NCBI GenBank assembly: GCA_964522505.1 | Contig: CAZFWJ010000006.1 | Location: forward strand, 1-64,000 | Direction: 5' to 3' | Source: GYS-P2D sp964522505 | Lineage (GTDB): Bacteria > Bacteroidota > Bacteroidia > Chitinophagales > Saprospiraceae | DNA length: 64,000 nt | In this document: positions 34,633-44,534 of the stretch, in pieces | Layout: the number at the start of each line of letters is the position of its first letter | Position numbering within the stretch: position 1 is the stretch's first letter | The notes under the pieces: generated by a model | The model's database searches: none | Told to the model about the DNA's origin: nothing | The model's input: only the letters and a program-made list of their open reading frames with translations | Made by a program: the position numbers and the translations under genes

Positions 34633-35209
34633 GCTTCTTTTTTATCGACCGTAACCAAGTAGCGTGGGAGCCTCAAGGGTTTTGATGATACTGGATTCAA
34701 GGGGTTTAAACCCCTTGGGATAGTCGAAGGAGGGAATGATCCACGATAGTATGAATTGTAATAAAATCGCAAGTATGACTATGATTATACACATGTGCCT
34801 GTCTCTTAGAGTTTTGTCATTTCGATTGAGGCACGAATGAGAAATATTCAGACTTAATGGCATAAAACGATAAGAAGCATGACATAGAGATATGTATTGT
34901 ACATCGACTAATAAGATATCTCAGTCGTTCCTTCCTAAATATGAAAAACAGAATTGTTTAGGTGATGATCCTTCTTCATGAAAAAGTGACTTTAATTTTT
35001 TCATATCGACTCGTAACGGAGTGAAACGGAGATATCTAATAGTATAGCCCTCTGAGAGAAAAGCTATCGCCGACAGCTCGCCTGTCAGGCCAAATAAGAG
35101 AACACATATTCTTATAGTCGCCACCTTGACTAATACTCATTGATATTGAGGTGGATTGAACTAGTATTCGTCTTTTCATGTTATAGAAATATCAAATACG
35201 AATGGGAAC
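34633..35209. other. 577-bp intergenic region with repeat-like character
   Basis: No convincing gene. Two minus-strand frames are open (34642-34863 and 34921-35124) but lack family motifs and cross palindromes. The region holds a perfect 20-bp palindrome (34698-34717) and, on the minus strand around 35020-35035, the short direct repeat CTCCGTT-TCA-CTCCGTT. Near 35075 is a small dyad (GACAG/CTGTC). The inner part of the first frame (MCIIIVILAILLQFILSWII) could encode one membrane helix, but I would not annotate it. The look is that of interspersed non-coding repeat material. Confidence 0.4.
34698..34717. repeat. Perfect 20-bp palindrome
   Basis: CAAGGGGTTTAAACCCCTTG is self-complementary over all 20 bases. 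It lies 66 bp after the exporter operon's last stop, so it could serve as a loop-poor terminator-like structure or be a REP-type element. No T tract follows. Confidence 0.6.
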
Positions 35210-35521
35210 ATGAAAAAGAAAAAAGCAACTTTCAAAGACATCGTAAGATCATCTAAGCCCACACTTGTTGACTTCTATGCGACTTGGTGTGGTCCATGTC
35301 AAGCGATGATGCCTGCCATCAAGGATGTATCTCAGCGAGTCGGTGATTCTGCTAAAGTGATTAAGATCGATATTGACAAAAATCAGAAGCTCGCTAATAA
35401 GCTAAATATCCGAAGCGTTCCGACTCTAATGATATACAAAGAGGGGAAAGTAGTGTGGAGGCAGACTGGTGGTATGTCAGCTAAGCAATTGGAGCGAGCT
35501 ATTAATGAGTTCGTCAATTAG
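35210..35521 (+). CDS. Thioredoxin-family protein
   Basis: A cytoplasmic thiol-disulfide oxidoreductase of 103 residues, with no signal peptide. The redox motif WCGPC has C27 and C30, with the preceding VDFYAT strand. The cis-proline loop is RSVPTLMIYKEG. Length and motif order fit thioredoxin. It stands alone between an empty intergenic region and an OprP-like porin, so no specific partner can be named. Confidence 0.93.
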   Translation: MKKKKATFKDIVRSSKPTLVDFYATWCGPCQAMMPAIKDVSQRVGDSAKVIKIDIDKNQKLANKLNIRSVPTLMIYKEGKVVWRQTGGMSAKQLERAINEFVN

Positions 35522-35700
35522 GTAGCTTATACAGCCTTTCTGATCCGATAGTATATATCTATCATTCTTAATTCTCTTTTTTGTCTCGACTCCAGAGGCC
35601 TAAATAGTCCGTGCCTTATTTTTCTCATCAGAGCTATTTTTTTCTTGTGTAAATGAGAGTATGCTGTCATGCTTTTTGACGCTTTAGCTATTTTTAATCT

Positions 35701-36939
35701 ATGGTATTGAGAATAGCGATTGTAGTGATAATCACACTAATGACTAGTGCTCTACAGAGCCAAGAGCTCGTGATTAAACCTGTGGTAGGATTTCAAATAT
35801 GGAGCACCTTATCCGAAGGTACAAGCTTTGTAGATCCTGAAACTGGCTCGTTTGTGGATGTTGACAGTAGGTTGGGATTTCAGTTGCATCGCTCCCGCTT
35901 GGGAGTCAAAGGTAGCCTTGGCGATAGATTAAAATTCACCTTTATAGCAGCTCATGACTTCGCAGGTAAAGACATTTTTGACGGCACGGTTGGTGCACCA
36001 AATAATACTGCCTCACCTCGCTTTCGACTATGGAATGCCCATATAGACTATGATTTAGATCCTAACAGTGACTGGTTCAATCTACGTGTGGGTTTCTTCG
36101 GGATTTCGCTCAGTAGAGAATCTATTACCTCTCCATTCAATGTGCTGGCATCTGAAAAATCCTGGTCGCAGAATTATATCCGCAGACATACGGTTAATGT
36201 AGGTCCCGGTCGGACACCTGGCGTGAGCATAGGTGGCTTTAAGGTTTTTAAAGAAAACACCTTTGCTTTGAGCTATGATATAGGCGTGTTCAACGCAAGA
36301 TTCGGCGATTTTAATACCAACAGTGCTGGTATCCAAGCATCCAATGTGATCGGTGCTCGGGTGAGCCTACAGTTTGGACAACCCGAGAGTAAGAGTTATT
36401 TGGATGGCGCTAAACAAGTTTCTTTTGTCAAGAGAAAAGGACTTACAATAGGCCTGTCGCAAGCTGTACAAGGCGCTACAGACTTTTATGATAGCAATAG
36501 CTTGTCGGGGGTTGACTGGCTCTTGCAGTGGGATAGAATTATTTTGTCAGGGGAGTGGGCGCTGTTAGGTCGATCTATTGATAATGTGAACACATCTGCT
36601 GCAGCAGGTTACGTGCGTGGTGCCTATGTGTTTCCCTTGCAAAATGACAAGTTTATTAGCCTCGCATTAGGCCATACCTTTCTTAATGGACCAACAGATC
36701 AGCAAGAGATCAATCTTGCTAATAGGGTACGTACTTTCTCAGGTGAGGATCGATACACAGAAGCGACTATAAATTACTATTTGACTAAGAAAAGTCGCCT
36801 TACCTTCTCGCATACTTGGCGTTCGGGCTCAAGTGGCGATGCTGAAGCAGTGGAAGTCAATAATAATTACTTCCGACAGAGCGGTTTTACTTTTATGCGG
36901 CCTAATTACTTCGTCTTAGGCTGGCACTTTACGATTTAA
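35701..36939 (+). CDS. OprO/OprP-like (phosphate-selective-type) porin
   Basis: A 412-residue outer-membrane barrel with a signal peptide (to about residue 20, LQSQ). The start VVGFQIWSTL, then RLGFQLHRSRLGVKGSLGDRLKFTF with strand alternation, and the SESITSPF-like segment (LSRESITSPFNVLASE) match the OprP/OprO porin family of Bacteroidota. It ends with the terminal aromatic strand (YFVLGWHFTI). Members are trimeric, often anion-selective channels, but selectivity here is unknown. It converges on the CotH-type gene with an 11-bp overlap. Confidence 0.75.
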   Translation: MVLRIAIVVIITLMTSALQSQELVIKPVVGFQIWSTLSEGTSFVDPETGSFVDVDSRLGFQLHRSRLGVKGSLGDRLKFTFIAAHDFAGKDIFDGTVGAPNNTASPRFRLWNAHIDYDLDPNSDWFNLRVGFFGISLSRESITSPFNVLASEKSWSQNYIRRHTVNVGPGRTPGVSIGGFKVFKENTFALSYDIGVFNARFGDFNTNSAGIQASNVIGARVSLQFGQPESKSYLDGAKQVSFVKRKGLTIGLSQAVQGATDFYDSNSLSGVDWLLQWDRIILSGEWALLGRSIDNVNTSAAAGYVRGAYVFPLQNDKFISLALGHTFLNGPTDQQEINLANRVRTFSGEDRYTEATINYYLTKKSRLTFSHTWRSGSSGDAEAVEVNNNYFRQSGFTFMRPNYFVLGWHFTI

Positions 36940-38773
36940 TCCAAATCTTTTTTGGCGATGAGGCAGACCACTTGGTGCTGCTGCTTTCAGAACTCAGTAC
37001 ACGTGCAAAGACCGTGTTCCCTCCTGCTTGCAGGGGTATGGCTCCTTCATAGAGGACGGCTTTATTAGAGAGCGTGTTATCTATGGATCTTGGATCACTG
37101 CCGTCAAGCGTATAGTATATCTCACCAGTCTTATTAGGATTCTTCAGGATCACTATGCTACGCTTTAGATTAGCCTTGAATTTAACAGGTTCGAGAGTAC
37201 CCGCATATCCATTCTCTTCAAAATGTGCGATGAGCGCCTTAGTCCTTTTGGGAATGAAGGTATTAAGGACTCGCTTCTTTTCATTTTTCCACTCATCATT
37301 TACTTCCCAGTTATCGACGGAGACATGCCATCCGTAACTTTGGTAGGGATGACCGCCCCAGCGTGCTTGTTCAGCTATCAAGGATAATTCTACCTCTGCT
37401 GCTCGTGCTTTATACAGTTCAGTCACATGATCTGGGGTCAGTATTCCGTCGCTATCGATGCATAGGTCATAAAGCTCATCCAACAGGATGCTCTTAAAAT
37501 GTTGATTGACAAGAAAGCTTGATGGAATCGGCCCACTGTTCACAAATGGAGCGTGAAAGAACTTATAATCACTGCTATTGTCGGGATGCCACTTACCTCC
37601 ATTGGCAAGACTATAGTCAATATCGTAGAGCATGAAACGATAGCCTTGAGTCGAGTCGTCTGGACCGCGGTAGCCGATCATATTCTTGTATTTACCCCAG
37701 TCGTGTCCTGAGGCATAGGCCATGAAGACGAGGTATCGAGCAGCCATCCATGGATCTATATGATCTGTTAGCTCCTTGATATCCATATTGGTATAATCAA
37801 CGCCGTCTATTTGATGCCACATTGTATCAGCATCACCACTCTTGTGCCAGATAACTCCAGCTTTTACAACTTCCATGTCATCCTTGTCTACCTGGAGATA
37901 ATCTTCAAAGAAGCTTTCATCAGGTCTCTCCATGAGATGGTACTGACCCCAGTATCTTCCATTGAGGAATAGATGCACGAATCTTCCATGTGGGGCTAAC
38001 ATTCCTGCTTCCAAGCTTAAATCATACATCACTCGATTACGAATGTATTGAGGGGTGAGCTCATTACTGAATTCTGCATTTAAACCATCTTGAGAGCCTG
38101 CCCGTAGTAATAGCTTGTCATACGATTTTACAGCAGGTATATATCGATCACCTTTATTGGTACTGTCTTCATGAAAGATGTCTGCATTTAGTTTTTTGGC
38201 ACCATACTTCTTCTTAAATTCTAAGCGAAAATTCTTTTTAGGATTGGTAGGACTATCTCCCCATATCTGCAATCCAGCGTTGAGGATGATATTCTGTATT
38301 CGTGGGTTATTCCAGATCAGCTCTGCAGATACAGGTACTTCCTTGCGCTCAGGATCTACTGGATCGATTGTAGGGCCTGATATAGCAACGATGGGTAGCG
38401 CATTGAAGGCAGCTTTTAATTCAGATTCTGATACAGAGATGAGATTCTGACCTTGTCGAATATCTTTAATATTTAGGTAGGTGTAGCTGAGCGTCTGAGT
38501 CGAGTCTGAATCGTCAAACACCTTGATTTTTACAATCTTGGATTTGTTGATCTTAAGTTTATCGGGAAACTCCGATGAGCTGTGATTGGGTTCACTGAGA
38601 TCATCAGTATAGACAATTCTCGCCGATTCAGAAGATGGCATAACCCTAAGATTAAATGCTTCTTCAAAGAATCCTGCTGGTCTGCTTATTGCAAATTGAT
38701 GCTGTGCAATTTGGCTTAAGCCAAATTGTAAACTGATAATTGTTAGTATAGTCGTATATATTATTCTTATCAT
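36929..38773 (-). CDS. Secreted CotH kinase-fold protein with chitobiase-like C-terminal domain
   Basis: The 614 residues start with a signal peptide (to about 20). A first FN3/chitobiase-type domain is followed by the CotH domain (about 150-500). CotH marks are visible: LNGRYWGQYHLMERPDESF with the conserved glycine-rich turn and ERPD, the DWGKYKNM segment resembling a catalytic loop, and the YDIDYSL metal-binding aspartate. A second chitobiase_C-like domain (about 545-605, GEIYYTLDGSDPR) ends the protein. CotH of Bacillus phosphorylates spore-coat proteins; secreted Bacteroidota homologues are uncharacterised. Extracytoplasmic protein kinase activity is inference. Monocistronic. Confidence 0.85.
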   Translation of the reverse strand: MIRIIYTTILTIISLQFGLSQIAQHQFAISRPAGFFEEAFNLRVMPSSESARIVYTDDLSEPNHSSSEFPDKLKINKSKIVKIKVFDDSDSTQTLSYTYLNIKDIRQGQNLISVSESELKAAFNALPIVAISGPTIDPVDPERKEVPVSAELIWNNPRIQNIILNAGLQIWGDSPTNPKKNFRLEFKKKYGAKKLNADIFHEDSTNKGDRYIPAVKSYDKLLLRAGSQDGLNAEFSNELTPQYIRNRVMYDLSLEAGMLAPHGRFVHLFLNGRYWGQYHLMERPDESFFEDYLQVDKDDMEVVKAGVIWHKSGDADTMWHQIDGVDYTNMDIKELTDHIDPWMAARYLVFMAYASGHDWGKYKNMIGYRGPDDSTQGYRFMLYDIDYSLANGGKWHPDNSSDYKFFHAPFVNSGPIPSSFLVNQHFKSILLDELYDLCIDSDGILTPDHVTELYKARAAEVELSLIAEQARWGGHPYQSYGWHVSVDNWEVNDEWKNEKKRVLNTFIPKRTKALIAHFEENGYAGTLEPVKFKANLKRSIVILKNPNKTGEIYYTLDGSDPRSIDNTLSNKAVLYEGAIPLQAGGNTVFARVLSSESSSTKWSASSPKKIWIKS

Positions 38774-38867
38774 TGATGCGAGCTGTGCTCAAAACTTTGA
38801 CAATGTAAAGATCAACAAAATAGTTTCATAATGAATGAGATCTATGTCAAGGATGAGTTAAGTATTT

Positions 38868-41786
38868 ATGAAGATTGAGATAGACAATTCCGTATTTGAA
38901 CATCTATCGAGTCAGCTTGAAGGAGACTTGCTCTATGACCAGACGATAAAAGTCTTGTACGCTACAGATGCATCCGTCTATCGAGCAATGCCTCAGGCAG
39001 TAGCATTTCCACGATCTGATAGTGACATCATCAAGCTTGTGCAGTTTGCAGTGGAACATCAGACTTATCTCATTCCTCGAGCGGCAGGCACGTCATTGGC
39101 TGGACAAACAGTCGGAGAAGGTATCGTCGTGGACTGTTCTAAATATCTCAATAGAATCATCGAAATCAATCCAGAGGAACGCTGGGCATTGGTGCAACCA
39201 GGAGTAATCCGCAATGAACTCAATCACCATCTCCAGCATACCGGGCTGTTTTTTGGGCCGATCACAGCCACAGCCACAAGGGCTACCATAGGCGGTATGG
39301 TCGGCAATAATTCTGCTGGTACAAATTCTATAGTTTATGGCTCCACGAGAGATAAGATTCTCGAAGTGAGTGGCGTGCTGAGTGATGGCTCAAAAGTGAC
39401 ATTCAAGGCTAATCAAAACATTATTCGAACCAGTGGTAAGTTTGAAAGTGTTATACGCAAGCATCTTTTAGAGTCTCTCTCAGATGCAGCATTCCGCCAA
39501 ACCATCATAGATAACTATCCAAAGTCTTCTATACACAGACGTAACACGGGTTATGCCTTGGATGTACTGGCTGCCTCAGAAGCTTTCAATGAGAGTGGGG
39601 AACTTTATAATATAGCTAAGTTGATCTGTGGATCTGAGGGGACGTTGATGATGATTACTGCGGTGAAGGTGCGATTAGACCTAACACCACCAGAGCATCA
39701 AGCTGTTGTAGCGGTTCATTGTGAATCAATAGATGAGAGTTTGCGGGCCACTCAAATAGCAATGACTCATCAACTCTATGCTTGTGAGCTAATGGATAAG
39801 ATCATCTTAGATTGTACTAAGGAAAACGAATTGCATAATGCTAACCGATTCTTTGTAGAGGGAGACCCTGAGGCTATTTTATTATTGGACGTCAGAGCTG
39901 ACAGCAAAAAAGGACTCCATAATCAATGCGATAAGATTATTGCCGATCTCAAGTCTCATAAGATGGGATATGCTTTTCCCATTGTTCATGGAGCTGACAC
40001 TAAGAAGGTATGGGAGTTGCGCTCGGCAGGATTGGGCTTATTAGCGAATATAAAGGGGGACACCAAAGCGGTCGCATGCATTGAAGATACTGCAGTGGCA
40101 CTCGATGATCTGCCAGAGTATATTGCTGATTTTAACAAGATGCTCGACAACTATGGTCAGCGCTCAGTACACTACGCACATGCAGGAGCAGGCGAGATCC
40201 ACTTGCGTCCGCTACTAGACTTAAAAAAGTCTATTGATCGCAAGCAATTTTATGAGATCAGCCGAAAAACAGCCGAACTTGTTAAAAGATATAAGGGATC
40301 ATTGAGTGGAGAGCATGGTGATGGTCGAGTCAGAGCACCTTTTATTCCGATGATGGTAGGTGAGGAGATTTATCAATTCTATCATGAGCTCAAGGCAGTC
40401 TGGGATCCGAAGAACATATTTAATAGAGGCAAGATCTTAAATGCTGATCCTATGAATGAGTCTCTGCGTTATGAGGCTGATCAAGAGACAAGGCAGATTG
40501 ATACGGTATTTGATTTTGGGAGTACAGGTGGGATGCTGCGTGCGGTGGAAAAATGCAATGGCTCAGGAGACTGTCGCAAATTGCCACTCTCAGGAGGAAC
40601 GATGTGTCCCAGTTATCAAGCCACAAGAAATGAAAAGGATTCAACCAGAGCTCGTGCCAATATCCTTAGAGAATATCTGACCCGCAGCACTAAGGAAAAC
40701 TACTTCGACCATGAGGAGATAAAAGAAGTTCTTGATCTCTGCCTGTCCTGCAAAGGATGCACCTCGGAGTGCCCGTCTAATGTCAATATGACAATGATGA
40801 AAGCAGAATTTCAGCATCAATATTATAGCACAAATAAGCGACCGCTCAGATCACGGATATTTGGGCATATCAATGAGATAAATAAGATTGGTTCGGTTGG
40901 ACCTTGGCTCTATAACTTAGGGGTGACAGGAAGATTATCTGCCTTGTCTAAAAAGATTGTTGGCATTCATCCTTCACGGTCATTGCCGAAGATGGATCGC
41001 ATATCACTGCGTCAGTGGTATAAAGAGAACTATAAAGCCCCGTCACAGCCTATGGCGCAAGTAATCCTATTCATAGACGAGTTCAGTAATTACAATGAGA
41101 CGCATATTGGAATACAGACAATTAAGCTGCTAACGAGACTCAACTATGAGGTTATAACAGTCGATCATCATGAGAGTGGGAGAGCGGCCTTCTCTAAGGG
41201 CATGCTCGAGAAGGCTAAATGCCATGCGGAGTATAACGTAGAATTATTAAGCGAGTTAGTCACTGAGGAAGTGTTATTAATAGGAATTGAGCCATCCGCT
41301 ATTTTGAGCTTCAGAGATGAATATCCTTTGATTGTTGGAGAGCACTTAAAACCACAAGCGGAGCTATTAAAAGAACGGACACTAACCATAGATGAATTCA
41401 TCGCTCAGGAGTATAGAGTAGGACATATCAATTCGGAGCAATTTGGACAGGATTATGCCTACATTAAATTGCATGGGCATTGCCATCAAAAAGCACTATG
41501 TGATATTTCTGACACCGTGACGATGCTGTCCATTCCTGAAGGTCATCATGTTGAAATGATACCAAGTGGCTGCTGTGGCATGGCAGGATCATTTGGGTAT
41601 GAAAAAGAGCACTTTGAAGTCAGTAAGCAGATTGCAGACCTAGTGCTGATGCCAGCTATCAAATCTGCCAAACCAAATCAAGTTATCTGTGCACCAGGAA
41701 CATCCTGTCGTCATCAGATAAAGGATTTTGCAGATATAATTGGCTATCATCCCGTTGAGTTGCTTTATAAGGCGCTCAAGAGTTAA
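38868..41786 (+). CDS. FAD-linked oxidoreductase fused to Fe-S and CCG domains (YdiJ-like)
   Basis: A 972-residue fusion. An FAD_binding_4 domain (about 30-260, AAGTSLAGQTVGEG and GGMVGNNSAGTNS) is followed by a FAD-oxidase C domain ending SGEHGDGRVRAPFIP. The ferredoxin-like region has two cysteine sets (around CNGSGDC and CLSCKGCTSEC). A C-terminal cysteine-rich CCG domain (SGCCGMAGSFGYE) completes it. This order matches YdiJ-type D-2-hydroxyacid (2-hydroxyglutarate or lactate) dehydrogenases that pass electrons to the quinone pool. Substrate is inferred. The next gene starts 31 bp downstream and may be cotranscribed. Confidence 0.9.
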   Translation: MKIEIDNSVFEHLSSQLEGDLLYDQTIKVLYATDASVYRAMPQAVAFPRSDSDIIKLVQFAVEHQTYLIPRAAGTSLAGQTVGEGIVVDCSKYLNRIIEINPEERWALVQPGVIRNELNHHLQHTGLFFGPITATATRATIGGMVGNNSAGTNSIVYGSTRDKILEVSGVLSDGSKVTFKANQNIIRTSGKFESVIRKHLLESLSDAAFRQTIIDNYPKSSIHRRNTGYALDVLAASEAFNESGELYNIAKLICGSEGTLMMITAVKVRLDLTPPEHQAVVAVHCESIDESLRATQIAMTHQLYACELMDKIILDCTKENELHNANRFFVEGDPEAILLLDVRADSKKGLHNQCDKIIADLKSHKMGYAFPIVHGADTKKVWELRSAGLGLLANIKGDTKAVACIEDTAVALDDLPEYIADFNKMLDNYGQRSVHYAHAGAGEIHLRPLLDLKKSIDRKQFYEISRKTAELVKRYKGSLSGEHGDGRVRAPFIPMMVGEEIYQFYHELKAVWDPKNIFNRGKILNADPMNESLRYEADQETRQIDTVFDFGSTGGMLRAVEKCNGSGDCRKLPLSGGTMCPSYQATRNEKDSTRARANILREYLTRSTKENYFDHEEIKEVLDLCLSCKGCTSECPSNVNMTMMKAEFQHQYYSTNKRPLRSRIFGHINEINKIGSVGPWLYNLGVTGRLSALSKKIVGIHPSRSLPKMDRISLRQWYKENYKAPSQPMAQVILFIDEFSNYNETHIGIQTIKLLTRLNYEVITVDHHESGRAAFSKGMLEKAKCHAEYNVELLSELVTEEVLLIGIEPSAILSFRDEYPLIVGEHLKPQAELLKERTLTIDEFIAQEYRVGHINSEQFGQDYAYIKLHGHCHQKALCDISDTVTMLSIPEGHHVEMIPSGCCGMAGSFGYEKEHFEVSKQIADLVLMPAIKSAKPNQVICAPGTSCRHQIKDFADIIGYHPVELLYKALKS

Positions 41787-41817
41787 ATTTGGAAGGGTAT
41801 AAATTAAATTAGCTACT

Positions 41818-43047
41818 ATGCAGATCTTCAGACAATTCAGTATCGCTATCATTGTTTTGATAGCCTTCACTCTTAACAGTAACGCTCAGACATCTTTTGA
41901 TTTCAGTCATTATGAATCATTTCTACAGAAACATATTGATCAGGGCAAGATTGCTGGTGCAGTTAGTCTTGTGAGCCAAGGTGATGAAATAGTTCACGAT
42001 CAATCCTTCGGTTATGACAACAATGTAGAGAAAACACCGATGACATCTGATAAGCTATTTTACATACAGTCGATGACCAAGCCGATTGTTTCAGTGGCCT
42101 TCATGACGCTGTATGAGCAAGGGCTTTTTAGCTTGACAGATCCCGTCTCTAAGTTTATACCTGAGTTTGAAAACCTCAAAGTTATTGAAGTACAGACTGG
42201 TGAGGATGGCACACCTACGGGTGTGGAATATGTAGACCTGGTGCGCCCTGTTGAAATCTGGCATTTGCTTTCTCACACGGCTGGATTCTCTCACGGGCTC
42301 GGACCACATGAATATGATCAAAAGCTTTCTGCGCTACTTTATCCAGAGATGAGAGAACAGCCGGGACATCCCAATATCGAATCAAGGGTAAAAGCACTTA
42401 TGTCATATCCACTCATGGGACAACCTGGCGAGCAATGGAATTATAGTGCTTCACCAGATGTATTAGCTTACCTCATCGAAATAATTACTGGCAAGAACGC
42501 TGAGCAATATCTTCAAGAAGTAGTCTTTGATCCACTTGGTATGACAACAGCGGGTTATAACGTAAAGGATCAACATGTAGATAGAGTAGCCGGTCTGCAT
42601 ATGATGAGTGAAACCGGTGAGCTAACACCTTCTCCTCAATGGAGCCCATTGCAGGGTAATACGGTTTTTGGCGGAACTCATGGTTTATTTTGTTCGGCTG
42701 AGGACTATATGACTTTCTCTAGGATGCTTGTCAATGGCGGGAGCTATAGGGGGGCTCGTATCCTCAGTCCAAAGACTATTGAATTGATGACTGAAAGTTT
42801 CACTAGTGAAGTGCAATTTAGACCAGGCCACGAATTCGGTTTAGGATTTGGAGTTCGTACCGACATTGGGCAAAGCAAGTTAAGCGGTTCTGAAGGTGCC
42901 TATTATTGGGGTGGAGCATTCAACACCTATTTCTTTGTAGACCCTGAAGAAGATTTAGTGGCAATACTTATGACGCAGTCATGGCCCTACACGGACTTTT
43001 ATGCGAATAAGCTTCGTCAGATGGTATATTCTGCCATGTCTAACTAA
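41818..43047 (+). CDS. Secreted serine hydrolase, beta-lactamase/class C fold
   Basis: The 409 residues start with a signal peptide (cleavage near SNAQ, 21-24). The active-site serine is S85 in SMTK (S-x-x-K with K88), inside LFYIQSMTKPIVS. The second motif appears as WNYSAS (Y-S/A in place of Y-x-N), and the third conserved element as FGGTHGLF. The fold includes penicillin-binding proteins, esterases such as EstB, and D-aminopeptidases, so true beta-lactamase activity should not be assumed. It is followed 43 bp later by an M23 peptidase, which fits a peptidoglycan-related role. Confidence 0.85.
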   Translation: MQIFRQFSIAIIVLIAFTLNSNAQTSFDFSHYESFLQKHIDQGKIAGAVSLVSQGDEIVHDQSFGYDNNVEKTPMTSDKLFYIQSMTKPIVSVAFMTLYEQGLFSLTDPVSKFIPEFENLKVIEVQTGEDGTPTGVEYVDLVRPVEIWHLLSHTAGFSHGLGPHEYDQKLSALLYPEMREQPGHPNIESRVKALMSYPLMGQPGEQWNYSASPDVLAYLIEIITGKNAEQYLQEVVFDPLGMTTAGYNVKDQHVDRVAGLHMMSETGELTPSPQWSPLQGNTVFGGTHGLFCSAEDYMTFSRMLVNGGSYRGARILSPKTIELMTESFTSEVQFRPGHEFGLGFGVRTDIGQSKLSGSEGAYYWGGAFNTYFFVDPEEDLVAILMTQSWPYTDFYANKLRQMVYSAMSN

Positions 43048-43090
43048 CTTAGCTTCCGACATCCCATTTTGCCCGATAAGCTCCGTTTGA

Positions 43091-44422
43091 TTGAATATTA
43101 AAATCTTGTGTTTTTGGATTTGCCTTGCATGTCTATTTATGGCGTGCAAGGAAGATAAACAGATCATCATCGACCCAGAGTACTATCCGCGAGATAACCA
43201 TTTAGCCTATAGTCAGTCAATGGTCAAGCTCGGCATAGGTGATACTCAACTATATAGGAACTGGAGAGAGGCTCATGATAGAGCGATGGCCAAGCCAGTG
43301 AGGATAAAAGCCCCTTTTCAAGAGACTTTTTACTTCGATGATGTTAGTACTGATGCGTATGCATATCGATTTTCGATTGATAAAGGTCAAAAGGCTACGC
43401 TAAGCATTAATCAACTCAAGGGAGATACAGGATTGATATATATGGACTTGTTTCAGGTGGTGGCTGATACCATTCAGCCTTTCAGGCATATCGCCTCGTC
43501 CGACACAATTACTAACCAATTAATATTCGAGCACAAAGAAACTGGTGATTATATATTAAGAGTGCAGCCTGAGCTATTACGCTCAGGAGTCTATAATCTA
43601 AAGATACTTGTAGAGCCATCTTTAGCATTTCCTGTGAGTGGTGGTGAGGAGCAAGATATCGGCAGCATATTTGGCGTGCCAAGAGATGCAGGAAAGCGTG
43701 TGCATGAAGGCATAGATATATTCGCTAAGCGGTACACACCGATTGTCAGTGTATCAGACTGTATGATCACCTTTGCTGGTGATAAAGATGGAAGCCTGGG
43801 AGGGACTGTAATCTGGGCTCGTGATACACTCAGGGATCTCACCATGTATTATGCTCATCTCCAAGAGGTGTCTGTTGAGAAAGGGGATTATGTACAACGT
43901 GGAGATACCATTGGAACAAATGGCAATAGTGGTAACGCAGTTACCACCTATCCACATTTACACTTCGGGATTTATGACCGTGGTGCGGTAGACCCATTTC
44001 CATATGTGGTAGAAACGCGCAAGAAACCATCCCCCATATTAGCCGATAGTTCATGGCTTAATAAGTCTATCAGGATTGATAATCCTAACGGAAATAATAG
44101 AAACTTATATAGTCGTCGACTTGATCAATATATGAGTCATGACGAGTATGCCAATGTAATAGGGGTTACCTCGACTTACTACAAAGTGAGAAAGGCCACA
44201 GGTGAGTTGAGTTATGTGTTCTATGACCATATTGAAGGGCTTAATCGACCCATACAGAAAGTTAAACTTGAAAAGGAAATCAAATTATATACTAGCCCTG
44301 AAACGGATGTAGCGCATTCTACAGTGCTTACTAAAGGGACATCATTGCGAATTCTTGCTAAGTCAGCAGAGATGAGTTTTTGCGAGCTTGATAATGGCAA
44401 TCAAGGGTGGGTAGAGATTTGA
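43091..44422 (+). CDS. M23-family metallopeptidase lipoprotein with SH3-like C-terminus
   Basis: The start is TTG at 43091, giving a lipoprotein signal peptide (MNIKILCFWICLACLFMAC, lipid Cys C19). After a jelly-roll-like segment (about 75-175) comes the LytM/M23 domain with all zinc and catalytic residues: H205 and D209 (HEGID), H256 (YYAHL), H289 and H291 (HLHFG). An SH3b-like domain (about 385-443, ending NGNQGWVEI) probably binds the cell wall. Substrate is peptidoglycan peptide bridges by family. It may be cotranscribed with the serine hydrolase upstream. Confidence 0.9.
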   Translation: MNIKILCFWICLACLFMACKEDKQIIIDPEYYPRDNHLAYSQSMVKLGIGDTQLYRNWREAHDRAMAKPVRIKAPFQETFYFDDVSTDAYAYRFSIDKGQKATLSINQLKGDTGLIYMDLFQVVADTIQPFRHIASSDTITNQLIFEHKETGDYILRVQPELLRSGVYNLKILVEPSLAFPVSGGEEQDIGSIFGVPRDAGKRVHEGIDIFAKRYTPIVSVSDCMITFAGDKDGSLGGTVIWARDTLRDLTMYYAHLQEVSVEKGDYVQRGDTIGTNGNSGNAVTTYPHLHFGIYDRGAVDPFPYVVETRKKPSPILADSSWLNKSIRIDNPNGNNRNLYSRRLDQYMSHDEYANVIGVTSTYYKVRKATGELSYVFYDHIEGLNRPIQKVKLEKEIKLYTSPETDVAHSTVLTKGTSLRILAKSAEMSFCELDNGNQGWVEI

Positions 44423-44498
44423 TAACTGATCTTATAATTATTGATTTAGCGAACACAATTGTGCAAATTGAATTATACAAGTAGGCTCTTTCATATGA

Positions 44499-44530
44499 TT
44501 GATCTGCACATTACATGACACCTTAATTTG
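44499..44530 (+). promoter_or_regulatory. Putative Bacteroidota-type promoter for the DinB-fold gene
   Basis: TTG at 44499-44501 and TTAATTTG at 44523-44530 (one mismatch to TAnnTTTG) are 21 bp apart, ending 4 bp before the ATG at 44535. Spacing fits the -33/-7 pattern, and the message would have almost no leader. Confidence 0.35.
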
Positions 44531-44534
44531 ATTT

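Noticed and set aside
34642..34863. 73-codon minus-strand frame after the exporter operon, with one hydrophobic stretch
   Set aside because: Crosses a perfect palindrome, has no family motif, and lacks a clear start context.
34921..35124. 67-codon minus-strand frame in the same gap
   Set aside because: Composition looks like translated repeat DNA (CTCCGTT direct repeats); no domain.
41818..43047. Calling the S-x-x-K hydrolase a beta-lactamase resistance gene
   Set aside because: The family is broad (esterases, peptidases, PBPs); the second motif is atypical and no resistance context exists.
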